Source: Paraburkholderia panacisoli (lineage in GTDB: Bacteria; Pseudomonadota; Gammaproteobacteria; Burkholderiales; Burkholderiaceae). From it: DNA of 64,000 nucleotides. The stretch's first letter is position 1; the number at the start of each line of letters is the position of its first letter. Below, piece after piece: positions 25,818 through 35,404 of this stretch. The notes under the pieces were generated by a model, which ran no database searches, was not told the origin of the DNA, and saw only the letters and a list, made by a program, of their open reading frames with translations. The stretch spans positions 186,001 through 250,000 of the forward strand of contig NZ_VTUZ01000009.1 of assembly GCF_008369935.1 (NCBI RefSeq), read 5' to 3'. Made by a program: the position numbers and the translations under genes.

Positions 25818-27551
25818 ATGAGCAACGAGTCAGGGCAGGAAGGCGTTACGCCCAGCGGTCAGCCTGCAGGGGATGGGGGCCGTACCGACGGCGGCGCGAT
25901 CGCCGATGACCCGACCGTGCGCGACCATCCGCGTTACCACCAGATGTTTCCGGTCCTCACGGGTGCTGAAGTCGACAGGGTGCGTCGCTTCGGCAGCCTG
26001 TCCCGCTACCCCAAAGGCGCATTGCTCTATCGTGCGGGAAGTCTCTGCCCGGGAATGTTCGTCCTGCTGTCGGGCAAAGTCCAGATAGTCGGTCGTGATG
26101 GCCTCGGCCACGAACGGGTCATTCACACCTATACGCAGCGCGGCGAGTTCACCTCGGATGTCACCCAGCTCTCGAGCAGGCCCGCAGTTGTAGACGCGCA
26201 TGTCGTCGAAGACGTCGAAGCGGTGTTGGTTCGGCCCGACGAACTTAGCGCCATCATGATCAGTGAGGCCGATCTTGGCGAAAAGATCATGCGTGCACTG
26301 ATTCTGAGGCGTGTCCTCGTGATCGAGCGCGGACAAGGGGTCGTTCTTGTCGGTTCCTCCAATCACCCACGACTCCTCGCGTTGCAGAATTTCCTGCGCC
26401 GCAACGCTTTTCCGAACATGACGCTCGATGCGGAGCAGGATGCCGAAGCCATCGCGCTGCTCGAACGCCTGACGCCGCAGCCCGACGACTTCCCGCTCGT
26501 CGTTTGTCCGAACGGCACTGTGCTGCGAAACCCCGATGAGGGGCCGCTCGCATCGTGCCTCGGACTGATTCCCGAGTTCGATCCGGCGCACGTCTACGAT
26601 GTGGCGATCGTCGGCGCAGGCCCGGCGGGACTGGCGGCGGCCGTCTACGCGGCATCCGAGGGCCTGTCGGTCGCGGCGCTCGACTGTCGCGCACCCGGTG
26701 GCCAGGCCGGTACGAGTGCGCGCATCGAGAACTATCTGGGCTTCCCCACCGGCATCACGGGTCAAGCTCTCGCAGGCCGCGCGTTCGTCCAGGCGCAGAA
26801 GTTCGGTGCTCATATCGGCATCCCGTGCGAGGTCAAGGCGTTGTATTGCGACAAGCAACCGCCTGTCGTGGCGCTTGCCGATGGTCGCCGCATTACGACG
26901 CGCACTGTGGTCATCGCCAGTGGCGCAGAGTATCGGCGACCTGTCGTCGATGACCTCGCGCGCTTCGAACGCTGTGGCGTCTATTACTGGGCTACGCCGA
27001 TCGAGGCGAGGCTGTGCCGGAAGGAGCCGGTGTTGCTGGTCGGTGGCGGCAATTCCGCGGGGCAGGCGGCGACGTTTCTGGCATCACACGCTGAGCATGT
27101 ACATATGTTCATTCGAGGCGCGAGCCTCGAGCACAGCATGTCGCACTACCTGGCCGAACGCGTCGCGTCGCTGCCAAACGTGACCCTTCATACGCGTATC
27201 GAACTGACCGCGCTCGAGGGGGATGCGCGCCTCGAGCGCGTGCACTACCGCGGTGCAGGCGGCATTGAAGGAAGCATGACGACACATCACCTGTTCGTAT
27301 TCATCGGCGCGGAACCGAACACTGGCTGGCTCAAGACATGCGGCGTGTCGCTCGATAGCAAAGGATTCGTACTGACAGGCACCGATCTTGCGCAAGCGGG
27401 CGTGCAATCGATGCCGTTGCAGACGAGCGTCGAGGGTGTCTTCGCGATCGGCGACGTTCGTTCAGGATCGACCAAACGTGTCGCGTCGGCGGTGGGTGAA
27501 GGCGCGGCCGTGGTGGCGCAGATTCATAGTTTCCTGGCCGGTGCGCGGTGA
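25818..27551 (+). CDS. cyclic-nucleotide-binding domain fused to thioredoxin reductase-like oxidoreductase
   Basis: The 577-residue protein has a cNMP-binding domain at about 44-165 (LSRYPKGALLYRAGS, GMFVLLSGKVQIVG), a middle thioredoxin-like segment (about 175-250, VVLVGSSNHPRLLALQNFLRR), and a C-terminal thioredoxin-reductase-like module from about 259 (VAIVGAGPAGLAAAVYAASEG for FAD; LLVGGGNSAGQAATFLASHA for NADPH; VFAIGDVRSGSTKRVASAVGEG). The redox CxxC of true thioredoxin reductases is absent: the region reads ERCGVYYWATPIE. The enzyme may pass electrons to another acceptor or act as a redox or cAMP sensor. GAGGAGAG precedes the ATG. It stands alone. Confidence 0.88.
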   Translation: MSNESGQEGVTPSGQPAGDGGRTDGGAIADDPTVRDHPRYHQMFPVLTGAEVDRVRRFGSLSRYPKGALLYRAGSLCPGMFVLLSGKVQIVGRDGLGHERVIHTYTQRGEFTSDVTQLSSRPAVVDAHVVEDVEAVLVRPDELSAIMISEADLGEKIMRALILRRVLVIERGQGVVLVGSSNHPRLLALQNFLRRNAFPNMTLDAEQDAEAIALLERLTPQPDDFPLVVCPNGTVLRNPDEGPLASCLGLIPEFDPAHVYDVAIVGAGPAGLAAAVYAASEGLSVAALDCRAPGGQAGTSARIENYLGFPTGITGQALAGRAFVQAQKFGAHIGIPCEVKALYCDKQPPVVALADGRRITTRTVVIASGAEYRRPVVDDLARFERCGVYYWATPIEARLCRKEPVLLVGGGNSAGQAATFLASHAEHVHMFIRGASLEHSMSHYLAERVASLPNVTLHTRIELTALEGDARLERVHYRGAGGIEGSMTTHHLFVFIGAEPNTGWLKTCGVSLDSKGFVLTGTDLAQAGVQSMPLQTSVEGVFAIGDVRSGSTKRVASAVGEGAAVVAQIHSFLAGAR

Positions 27552-27632
27552 ACCTACGGGTCGATGGAGACTTGATCGTGGACCTGGTGCCACAATCGCA
27601 CGCTCAAGCGTCGGTCCCTTCGTCGCTGGGCA

Positions 27633-27785
27633 CTACATAGTACGGAGCATCGTCCCCATACTGCCCGAAGTCAGGAAGCTTCGCGGCTCGACGAAGTCGA
27701 AAAATTGAGCAGCCCATATCTGATGCTGGCCGACGTGCTTGAAGCGCTGCGCGCGCTGTTCCACCTCGGTGAAATTTGTTTTGTC
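27633..27785 (-). pseudogene. fragment of an acetolactate-synthase-like TPP enzyme
   Basis: The minus frame reads HVGQHQIWAAQFFDFVEPR and LTSGSMGTM, the TPP-domain entry GQHQMWAAQxxxxxxPRxxLTSGGLGTM of acetolactate synthases. The following GFGLPAAIGA is lost and the frame ends in a stop, and no other part of the gene remains. The flanks 27552-27632 and 27786-28103 hold no recognised gene; the right flank probably contains the efflux operon promoter. Confidence 0.6.
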
Positions 27786-28103
27786 CTACGAATGGAAAAG
27801 AATCATTTCCGGGTGAGTACGTTGTCCTTTCAGCGACAGTGACATCGACCATTTTCCCGCACGAGACGGCCTGATACACGACCCGTATCGGCTTTAGGAA
27901 TGCCGCCCCGTCTCCTAGAATTGATCAACCTATTGCGCAGAAGCGACCGGGTAACGAGCCGATTGGGATGACTGTAGGAAAACCCATTGAGTCATTGGAT
28001 CGCGCCTTTTTCGCGGAGCATCTGAGATCTTTGCGAGCGCCGGGCGTGACAGGGAGATTTCCAGATGGAATGCCCCACTAAATACTAAAGTAGCCGGCCT
28101 CTT

Positions 28104-29729
28104 ATGAATGCCGCAAACCCACCGACAACCGGAACGGGAGAACCGAAGCTCGCGCAATTGTCGGCGCCGGCTTCTGTACCGGAGACAGAGACTCCTGTAC
28201 AGAAACCGTCCACAGAAGCCGAGCTGCCACTTCGCCTCGCTATCGGCCTGATCGGAATGCTGCTGGCGTCGCTACTGGCAATATTGAACGAACAGGTCAC
28301 CGCGGTGGCGCTGAACGATATTCGTGGCGCGTTTTCGATTGGGCGTGACGATGGGACCTGGCTAAGCACTCTCTTCGAGGCTACGAACGTGGCCACGATG
28401 GTATTTGCTCCGTGGTTTGGAGTGACGTTCACGCTGAAGCGATTTACGATCGGCGCCGTGCTGGCCGTGATGTTGCTTGGATTCCTCTGCCCCTTTGCGC
28501 CGAACCTGCTTACGCTCTATGTGTTGCGTACGCTGCAGGGCGTAGCCGGCGGATGTCTGCCGCCGATGTTGATTATCGTAGCGCTTCGATATCTCCCCCC
28601 GAAAGTCAAGTTATATGGACTCGCGGGATACGCACTCACCGCGACCTTCGGACCGGCGCTCGGCACGCCTCTCGCAGCCCTATGGACGGAATACGTCAGC
28701 TGGCAAATGGCATTCTGGCAAATCTTGCCGCTTGGCATCGTATGCTGCGTGGCGATCCAGCAGGGGCTTCCGCCAGATCCGCTCAAACTCGAACGGTTCC
28801 GTTCATTTAACTGGAGCGGTCTCATACTGGGATACCCCGCGATAGCCATGCTCGTGATTGGTCTTCTACAGGGCGATCGCCTTGACTGGCTGAATTCCAC
28901 GTTTATCTCCACGATGTTTTATGGGGGTGTGCTGTTGCTCGTTGCGTTCCTTATCAACGAGTGGTTTCATCCGCTGCCGTTTTTCGGGCTTAGACTGCTT
29001 TCCCGCAGGAACTTCACGCACGGGCTTCTGACACTGGTAGGCGCGGTTACGCTGCTGGTGGGCGTTGCCGCCATACCCGGCCAATATCTCGCGCAAATTC
29101 ACGGTTACAGACCGCTGCAAACTACGCCGCTGTCTTTGCTGCTTGCCATTCCGCTGTTGATTACGCTGCCTGCGACGGCCGCCCTCCTGAACCTTCGGCA
29201 GGTTGACCACCGCTGGGTCATGGCCATTGGATTTTCCCTGATGGCCACCTCGTGCTTTATGGGGAGTTTCGTGACCTCCGATTGGGTTCGCGAGAATTTC
29301 TACTGGCTTCAGTCGCTACAGATCCTGGCGCAACCGATGGTGATCATGGGGATCCTGATGGGCGTCACGACTGGCTTGCCGCCAACGGATGGTCCGTTTG
29401 CTTCAGCCATGTTCAACACGGTCAAAACATTGTCTGGTGCTGCGGCAACCGGCCTCATTGAAGGATTGGGTACTGCGCGCGAGCATTTTCATTCGAGCAT
29501 GCTCGTGGACCGCTTAGGCAACAACGCGCTAATGACGGGCCAAAGCATCGACGCAGTTCATGGTCTCGGTGAACTCGCACACCGGATCCACGAGCAGGCC
29601 GTAGTACTGACATCGGCGGATCTCTATCGCGTGATGGCCGGCATCGCCGTCGCCTTTCTTTGCGTTGTCCCGGTGTTACCCGTGCGCATTTATCCGCCTT
29701 GGACCACTACGTCGCCCTCTTCCCGCTAA
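28104..29729 (+). CDS. emrB: EmrB/QacA-type MFS multidrug efflux transporter (DHA2, 14 TM)
   Basis: The 541-residue protein has a hydrophilic N-terminus (about 1-45), then multiple transmembrane helices. Family segments include IGMLLASLLAILNEQVTAVALNDIRG in helix 1, DDGTWLSTLFEATN, and VLRTLQGVAGGCLPPMLI in motif C-like position. Length and helix count fit the DHA2 drug:H+ antiporters. It is the first gene of a three-gene operon with a membrane fusion protein and an outer-membrane channel, so it should export aromatic or hydrophobic compounds directly out of the cell. Substrate cannot be told from sequence. No regulator gene adjoins. Confidence 0.88.
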   Translation: MNAANPPTTGTGEPKLAQLSAPASVPETETPVQKPSTEAELPLRLAIGLIGMLLASLLAILNEQVTAVALNDIRGAFSIGRDDGTWLSTLFEATNVATMVFAPWFGVTFTLKRFTIGAVLAVMLLGFLCPFAPNLLTLYVLRTLQGVAGGCLPPMLIIVALRYLPPKVKLYGLAGYALTATFGPALGTPLAALWTEYVSWQMAFWQILPLGIVCCVAIQQGLPPDPLKLERFRSFNWSGLILGYPAIAMLVIGLLQGDRLDWLNSTFISTMFYGGVLLLVAFLINEWFHPLPFFGLRLLSRRNFTHGLLTLVGAVTLLVGVAAIPGQYLAQIHGYRPLQTTPLSLLLAIPLLITLPATAALLNLRQVDHRWVMAIGFSLMATSCFMGSFVTSDWVRENFYWLQSLQILAQPMVIMGILMGVTTGLPPTDGPFASAMFNTVKTLSGAAATGLIEGLGTAREHFHSSMLVDRLGNNALMTGQSIDAVHGLGELAHRIHEQAVVLTSADLYRVMAGIAVAFLCVVPVLPVRIYPPWTTTSPSSR

Positions 29730-29732
29730 GCG

Positions 29733-30818
29733 ATGGTATCTATGTCATTTGTCACTCGACTGCCGCCCAAAACAATTCGTCTTGCCGCGTATGTGGTCAT
29801 ACTCGCCGTCGCCATATGGGCTGGCATCAGGCTATTTGACAACCCAAATAGCGAGACCACCAATGATGCCTATGTGACGGCCGATTTCACGCTGATAGCG
29901 CCGCGTGTTGCCGGCCAGCTTTCAGAGGTACTCGTCGAGGACAACCAGCAGGTAAAAACCGGACAGTTGATGGTGCGTATCGACGACCGCGATTTCCGCG
30001 CCGCATTGATGAGTGCACAAGCCGACGTCGCGGCGGCCAAGGCATCGGTTGCGAACTACGACGCCGAGATCGCGCGGCAACCCGCGCTTGTCGACGAGGC
30101 GCGCGCCACGCTACGCGCAGATGATGCGACGCTCGAGTTTGCGCGAGAGAACGCCTCACGCTACCGGAATCTCTCGGAAGCGGGCGCAGGAACAACCCAG
30201 GAGCAACAGCATGCTTCGAGCGCGCTGGCCGAGGAACTCGCGCAGCAGGCCCGCAACCGGGCTGCACTTGTTGCGACCAGGCAGAACCTCGACGTTCTGC
30301 GTACCCAGCGCGACAAGGCGGCGGGCGCGTTGGCCCACGCCGAGGCCGCACTCGAGCAGGCGAAGCTCAATCTGTCCTATACGGAGATCCGCGCGCCCAT
30401 CGACGGCAAGGTTGGCAGACGTTCGGCGCGGGTCGGCGCATTCGTGACAACGGGCACGCCACTGCTCGCGATTGTCCCGCTTTCGGAAGCCTATGTCGTC
30501 GCCAACTTCCAGGAAAACCAGCTCGCCAGGATGCGACCCGGCGACACCGTGCGGATCAAAGTCGACAGTTTTCCGGGCGTGACGATTCACGGGCATGTCG
30601 ATAGTCTTTCGCCCGCGACAGGCGTGAGCTTCGCACCTATCGCGCCCGACAACGCAACGGGCAACTTCACCAAGATCGTTCAACGCGTGCCTGTCAAGAT
30701 CACCATCGACCCGGGACAACAGGCTGCGTCCGCGTTGAGCGTGGGGTTGTCGGTCGAAACAGAGGTCGCCGTCGGCAAGCACGCCGATACGCCGATCGCG
30801 GGAGCCGACAAGAAATGA
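29733..30818 (+). CDS. emrA: EmrA/HlyD-type membrane fusion protein of the efflux pump
   Basis: The 361-residue protein has one N-terminal transmembrane segment (IRLAAYVVILAVAIWAGIRLF), a biotinyl-lipoyl module (DAYVTADFTLIAPRVAGQLS, VKTGQLMVRIDDRDF), a long coiled-coil (about 80-220, Ala/Gln/Arg-rich), and the second lipoyl half (NLSYTEIRAPIDGKVG), followed by a beta-barrel domain. It links the inner-membrane transporter to the outer-membrane channel across the periplasm. It starts 3 bp after the transporter gene and overlaps the next gene by 4 bp, so translation is coupled. Confidence 0.92.
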   Translation: MVSMSFVTRLPPKTIRLAAYVVILAVAIWAGIRLFDNPNSETTNDAYVTADFTLIAPRVAGQLSEVLVEDNQQVKTGQLMVRIDDRDFRAALMSAQADVAAAKASVANYDAEIARQPALVDEARATLRADDATLEFARENASRYRNLSEAGAGTTQEQQHASSALAEELAQQARNRAALVATRQNLDVLRTQRDKAAGALAHAEAALEQAKLNLSYTEIRAPIDGKVGRRSARVGAFVTTGTPLLAIVPLSEAYVVANFQENQLARMRPGDTVRIKVDSFPGVTIHGHVDSLSPATGVSFAPIAPDNATGNFTKIVQRVPVKITIDPGQQAASALSVGLSVETEVAVGKHADTPIAGADKK

Positions 30819-32353
30819 ATACGAGCGAATTCTCCATCCGCGAGTTAGCGCTGTATATATTGGCGTGCCTCGTGATGACAGGCTGTACTGTCGGCCCGAA
30901 CTTCGAACGTCCGCAGACGGCCACGCCCGACGTGTTTAATCGCACCCAGTCCGCGCAAGCATCAAGCAAAGCAGTCGAATCCGAATTCAGTCCGCAATGG
31001 TGGACGCTGTTCAACGATCCCATGCTGGACTCACTGGAACAACAACTGACCGATGCGAACCTCGACGTCGCGGCAGCGTCGGCGCGTCTGCGGCAAAGCC
31101 GTGCGGAGCAACGCATTGCCGGTGCAGAAGAATATCCCACGCTGGACGGCGCCGCATCCTATTACCGCGAGCGCGGAAGTCCGAACGGCATCCTCTCGTT
31201 GCTTGGCGTCACCCCGACGGGAAGTCAGCCGCAGTCGGCATCGGGCGCCGCGCCGCTCGGCGTGGCGCCGTTGCCGGGCTCCAAGGGCTCGCCGGCTTAC
31301 AACCTCTATCAGTTCGGTTTCGATGCATCCTGGGAACTCGACATCTGGGGACGGGCTCGACGCGGTGTCGAGGCCGCGACCGCTTTGTCCGATGCCTCAT
31401 ACGAGGACCGCAACGCAGTTCTGTTGTCGGCGCGCGCTGAACTCGCGCGAGACTACGTTCAGCTGCGTGACACGCAGGCTTTGCTTAAGATTGCACGACA
31501 GAACCTGGAAATCGCCCGCGACGCAACGAAGCTCACGGAAACGCGGGTACGTGAAGGCGTTACTACGAATCTGGACGTGGACAACGCTTCCGCGCAGGCT
31601 GAGTCGATCGAGAGCCTGATCCCGACGTTCGAGTCGCGTAGCGAAACCACGATCAATGCGATCGGCGTGCTACTGGCCATGGAACCAGGCGCGCTCGGGC
31701 AAACGCTCAGCGAGCCGCGCGATGTGCCGGCGCTGCCTGACCAGGTGCCCATCGGCGTTCCGTCGGAACTGGTGCAGCGCCGCCCCGACATCCGAAAAGC
31801 CGAGGCTCAACTGCACGCGGCCACGGCGGCGATCGGCATGGCGAAAGCCGACTTCTATCCACGCATATCGCTGAACGGCAGCGCAGGATTCCAGAGCCTT
31901 CAGCTCACGAATCTCGCCGACTGGGCGTCCGGCCAGTTTGTCGTCGGACCGTCGATCACGCTTCCCATTTTCGAAGGCGGACGCCTCAAGGGAACACTCC
32001 ATTTGCGCGAAGCGCAACAGCAGGAAGCCGCGATTGTCTACAAACGTACCGTACTCGAGGCCTGGCGGGAGGTGGACGATGCACTCATCGTCTATGACGC
32101 CGAACAGCGGCGGCGCGATCGCCTGACGACGGTCGTTAGCCTGAACCAGCGCGCGCTGTCGATTGCGCGGCAACGGTACAAGGCGGGCGCGGTCGACTTT
32201 CTCGACGTACTTAACGTGCAGAGACAGTTGCTCGATGCGCAGAGCAACCTTGAGCAAAGCAAGGCCAACGCCGCCGCCAACCTCATCACGCTATGCAAGG
32301 TACTCGGCGGCGGTTGGGAATCTGCTTACCCCAATCCATACGTATCGCGTTGA
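30815..32353 (+). CDS. NodT/OprM-type outer-membrane efflux lipoprotein
   Basis: The 512-residue protein has a lipoprotein signal with lipobox VMTGC (Cys at about residue 23), VGPNFERP after it, two repeated outer membrane efflux protein (OEP) domains, and landmarks ELDIWGRARRGVEAA, LARDYVQLRDTQALL, IGVPSELVQRRPDIRKAE, AKADFYPRISLNGSAGFQSL, and PIFEGGRLKG. These define the trimeric TolC-like channel of tripartite pumps. Its ATG overlaps the fusion-protein stop by 4 bp (ATGA). With the two preceding genes it makes a complete pump. Confidence 0.93.
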   Translation: MNTSEFSIRELALYILACLVMTGCTVGPNFERPQTATPDVFNRTQSAQASSKAVESEFSPQWWTLFNDPMLDSLEQQLTDANLDVAAASARLRQSRAEQRIAGAEEYPTLDGAASYYRERGSPNGILSLLGVTPTGSQPQSASGAAPLGVAPLPGSKGSPAYNLYQFGFDASWELDIWGRARRGVEAATALSDASYEDRNAVLLSARAELARDYVQLRDTQALLKIARQNLEIARDATKLTETRVREGVTTNLDVDNASAQAESIESLIPTFESRSETTINAIGVLLAMEPGALGQTLSEPRDVPALPDQVPIGVPSELVQRRPDIRKAEAQLHAATAAIGMAKADFYPRISLNGSAGFQSLQLTNLADWASGQFVVGPSITLPIFEGGRLKGTLHLREAQQQEAAIVYKRTVLEAWREVDDALIVYDAEQRRRDRLTTVVSLNQRALSIARQRYKAGAVDFLDVLNVQRQLLDAQSNLEQSKANAAANLITLCKVLGGGWESAYPNPYVSR

Positions 32354-32412
32354 CCGGGGCACTGAGGCGGGCAGATGCGAAGTCTCTTGTATGCGTCCCG
32401 TAGTGCCAGACC

Positions 32413-32805
32413 ATGTTGGTCGAGCGCTGGATCGAGCTCGCCACGCAAGGCGGTGGTCGCTTGGTTGTACTCGTGATCGACGGGGCACAAGGCATGAGCC
32501 AGCGAGAATGGCCGTAGCTGGTCGAACTGCACTGCCTGATCGAGAAGCTGCGCATCCGCCTGTGCGTGTTCTCAATCGCATCGTTGCAGTTCTTTGACGA
32601 GCCATTCGGCATGGCGCTGGCCGGGGGTGCCCATGTCGCCGCACGCTTCATGCTGGCGGCCGCTCCGTTTCACGGGATGCGCAGCGTCGACGAACTTGCC
32701 TACGCGATGAGCGGCTACGATGAGGGGAGCGAATGGCCGGCCGGCTCGGGCCGCTCGTTCACGACGGGGCTCGCGCCGCGTCAGCAACCAGGTCCGTGTG
32801 GCCGA
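32413..32805 (+). pseudogene. TniB-like transposon ATP-binding protein fragment
   Basis: The frame reads GGGRLVVLVIDGAQGMSQRE (Walker B: VVLVIDGAQ), then a TAG stop at 32515, then continues FDEPFGMALAGGAHVAARFM, MRSVDELAYAMSGYDEGSEW and PAGSGRSFTTGLAP. This follows transposition ATPases of the TniB/AAA type associated with Tn7-like and Tn5053-like elements. The Walker A part and the C-terminus are gone. Nonsense plus truncation show it is dead. Confidence 0.55.
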
Positions 32806-33013
32806 CGCAATCGCAGATTAACCTCGCGGCCAATCTTCCGACGATTTGTATTTCATCGAGTTCGGACCTATTGTTGTCGTTTTGAAAACTGTGTATTCAC
32901 TGTGGCTGCGTTGATGTCCAGCGCACAGCGCTTAGAATTGCTTGCGTGGACAAACCGTTCACGCGCATCAGAGTGCTGACTGAATCAATTGATTCAACGA
33001 AGTGGAGCATCAG

Positions 33014-33178
33014 ATGGACATCCTTGACCTGGCTCGGAAATCGGGAATGGCGGTAGTTCTTGACGCGAAGATTGGACGTCAGGAGTACCGCACAGTGCAC
33101 GGCTCGGTCGCGGCGCTCGAGCGCTTCGCGGAGCTTGTCGCCGCGTCGATGCACGATGAGCTGGTGGAGCAGGATTGA
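33014..33178 (+). CDS. small conserved hypothetical protein (54 aa)
   Basis: The short frame encodes MDILDLARKSGMAVVLD then GSVAALERFAELVAASMHDE, a compact pattern I recall from small proteins of Burkholderia prophages and plasmids, with no known function. TGGAG lies six bases before the ATG. It is followed 34 bp later by another small gene. Position beside a transposon ATPase remnant suggests it arrived with mobile DNA. Function unknown. Confidence 0.55.
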   Translation: MDILDLARKSGMAVVLDAKIGRQEYRTVHGSVAALERFAELVAASMHDELVEQD

Positions 33179-33212
33179 TGCGTGTTGACAGCAATCTCAA
33201 ACAGGAATCGCA

Positions 33213-33422
33213 ATGAACTACGACTCATCGAAATCCAGAAACATCGGCCGCGCTGAGCGAACGAACGACAAGTACGACGAAGGTTCGCCCTCCGAAGGGG
33301 TCGCACAGGCGGTCGGCAAGAAGCGTGAGGCGGCAAGGAATTGGGCGTGGGCGCACAGCCATGAATCGTACGACTGGATGGACTCGCATAGTCTCTTCAA
33401 CACCCGGGACTCGATTCATTGA
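33213..33422 (+). CDS. small hypothetical protein (69 aa)
   Basis: The hydrophilic product is rich in Ser, Arg, Asp and Glu (SRNIGRAERTNDKYDEG, then WAWAHSHESYDWMDSH). It has no membrane segment or known domain. AGGA precedes the ATG. It follows the 54-aa gene closely on the same strand and could be co-transcribed. I do not recognise a family, and it could be a chance frame. Confidence 0.4.
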   Translation: MNYDSSKSRNIGRAERTNDKYDEGSPSEGVAQAVGKKREAARNWAWAHSHESYDWMDSHSLFNTRDSIH

Positions 33423-33882
33423 ACGAGTTACCAGGAGGCGACGATTTTGCGCGACCGCAGCGTTGAACTGAATCGATCTTTGAAGTTAGCTTAGCCCATC
33501 TCACGCAGCAGACTATCCACGTTATTCTCGATCCGTTTGAGCAGATGGGCTAGCACCGAACCCGGCTGTGTATGCTTACCCTGCTGAACGCCCCTTGGGG
33601 CACAAAGCGGCGGTCTCCCACTCAGAACGCTGGCGTTCGAATTCCTCCTTCCAGATAGGCCCGCTTGCCGGTGTGCCGCATCCGCCATCTGCAATCGCGT
33701 CGGCCTCCACTCACTCCGCTGCTGGTCCCGGTCGAATGCTTGTGTACGCAAGTCAACATCGTAGCCGTCGCCTACCAGAATGCTTCCTCGTCGACGCGAT
33801 GACGGTGAACGCGATCGATGTGTATTGCGGGCGTTGTCAACTTACAGAGAATGAGGGAGCACAACGGTAGGCGCGACGACTG

Positions 33883-34053
33883 TCAGAAAGCGGACGACGG
33901 ATTTCGGGCGAGTTCGGTGAAGAAACGCTTGGCGGCAGCCTTGTTGCGCCGCTCTTGCACCAGAATGTCCAATTCGACGCCATGCTTGTCGACCGCACGA
34001 CACAGCAGTGTACGGTTCGCCGCGGCAGTTGGATGCGAACGTAGATGTCATTC
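33883..34053 (-). mobile_element. IS6-family transposase fragment
   Basis: The minus strand reads NDIYVRIQLPRR in one frame and, after a shift, LLCRAVDKHGVELDILVQER then AAAKRFF in another. This is the IS6 segment DExYIKIxGxxxYLWRAVDxxGxxLDxxLxxRRDxxAAxxFF around the first catalytic Asp. Frameshift and loss of both ends show decay. The flanks 33423-33882 and 34054-34253 hold no other recognised gene. Confidence 0.55.
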
Positions 34054-34253
34054 GCGCGCTCGGCGGGGTAACCTCATGCCACTATGCTTGAGAGAACCTG
34101 CCACACCGTACACACGCCAGCCTGCAAATCCATCGCGCTCATCGTTCCGTTCCCGTTCCGTTCCCGTTCTGTCTAGCGTGCACAAGCCATTCGTACATCG
34201 CGACACGTACGATACGCGGCACCTGTTCGCACAAGGCGCAATTGACGTACGCT

Positions 34254-35177
34254 TCACGCGCCAGGCACCAGGTCCACACCGCCCAGGAGCCGCCTGGCGA
34301 GGCGCGGCTGCCGCAACTGGTCAAGCCACCATTGCAACGCGCGCCCCTCGCGATCGCCGCGCCACGCGACATACGACACGGTAGGCTCCCGCGGATCGAC
34401 CGTCGCCTTCTCCACCAGTCGGCCATTTTTTAGCAACGACGCCACACGTTGACGCGGCAACCAGCCGATGCCCAAGCCATCGCGCTGCGCGAAGATCTTC
34501 GCGCGCATGTTAGGCACGGCGAGCGAGGCCTGTCCTCCAATCACGCCGTAAGCACGCCCCGCTAACTTGCGCGACGAATCGGCCACTACCACCGCGCGAT
34601 GCTCGCGCAGTTGTTCGCGTCCGAGCGGCCCTTCGACGCCCGCCAGCGGATGACGCGCAGCCACCGCGAAAACCCACTCGATGACGCCGAGTTCGAACCA
34701 GCGGAGCCCGGGAATCGCGGGTGGTTCATTGGTCGCGCCCACGATCAGATCCGCACGACCGTCGCGCAACGCTTCCCACGTGCCGCTCAAGACCTCATGC
34801 GTGAAGCGCAACTGGACTGCGGAGTCGAGCGCGTCGAAGCTTCGCACCACCGGCATCAGCAATTCGAATTCGATAATTTCGTCGCTGACTATCCAGAGGC
34901 GATCTTCCCAGCCGCTTGCAATCTGCCGGACGCGCTGCGTCATGCGCGACATGTCCAGCATCATACGGGCGGCTTCATCGGCGAGTACCTGGCCCGCGGG
35001 TGTCAGTTGCAGGCGGTAGCGGCGGCGATCGAACAGCAAAGCATCGAAGCGCGTTTCCAGTTGCCGCGCGGCCTGCGAAATGGTCGACGGCGCCTTCCCC
35101 AGCCGCGCTGCCGCGCGCGTCAGACTGCCGGTTTCGCGAATCGCTTCCAGTAACGCCAATTCGTCTTCAGACAACAT
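34254..35177 (-). CDS. LysR-family regulator, divergent from GST operon
   Basis: The 307-residue protein has an N-terminal HTH (ALLEAIRETGSLTRAAARLG, STISQAARQLETRFDALLFDRR) and an effector-binding domain from about residue 90. It resembles the YhaJ-like branch, whose known members respond to quinones and aromatic degradation products. It is transcribed away from the GST gene with about 230 bp between start codons, the classic arrangement for a LysR regulator and its target operon (35405-38350). A quinone or electrophile inducer would fit the operon's content; that is inference. Confidence 0.87.
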   Translation of the reverse strand: MLSEDELALLEAIRETGSLTRAAARLGKAPSTISQAARQLETRFDALLFDRRRYRLQLTPAGQVLADEAARMMLDMSRMTQRVRQIASGWEDRLWIVSDEIIEFELLMPVVRSFDALDSAVQLRFTHEVLSGTWEALRDGRADLIVGATNEPPAIPGLRWFELGVIEWVFAVAARHPLAGVEGPLGREQLREHRAVVVADSSRKLAGRAYGVIGGQASLAVPNMRAKIFAQRDGLGIGWLPRQRVASLLKNGRLVEKATVDPREPTVSYVAWRGDREGRALQWWLDQLRQPRLARRLLGGVDLVPGA

Positions 35178-35404
35178 GTGCGGCTCCGCCGAACGTATTC
35201 ATCGGCAAGATCGTACGGCAAAGCCGCACTTTCGGCCCACCATCTCATCACGCGGTCTGGAAGCCACTTCAAGACGACCGCACGGCGGCCCGTGTGCCCG
35301 CCGTGCTTGCGTGCGAGAGGCAGCATCGGACGTATTCGTTGCTGATCGCAGCCTCGAACCTTGCCGTGCTGCGATCTGTCACATGTCCCATTAAGGAAAA
35401 CATC

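Noticed and set aside
25830..26858. Open frame of 342 codons on the minus strand
   Set aside because: It lies wholly inside the cNMP/TrxR fusion gene and has no recognisable domain.
28104..32353. RND-type efflux pump
   Set aside because: The inner-membrane component has the size and motifs of an MFS DHA2 transporter, not of a large RND protein.
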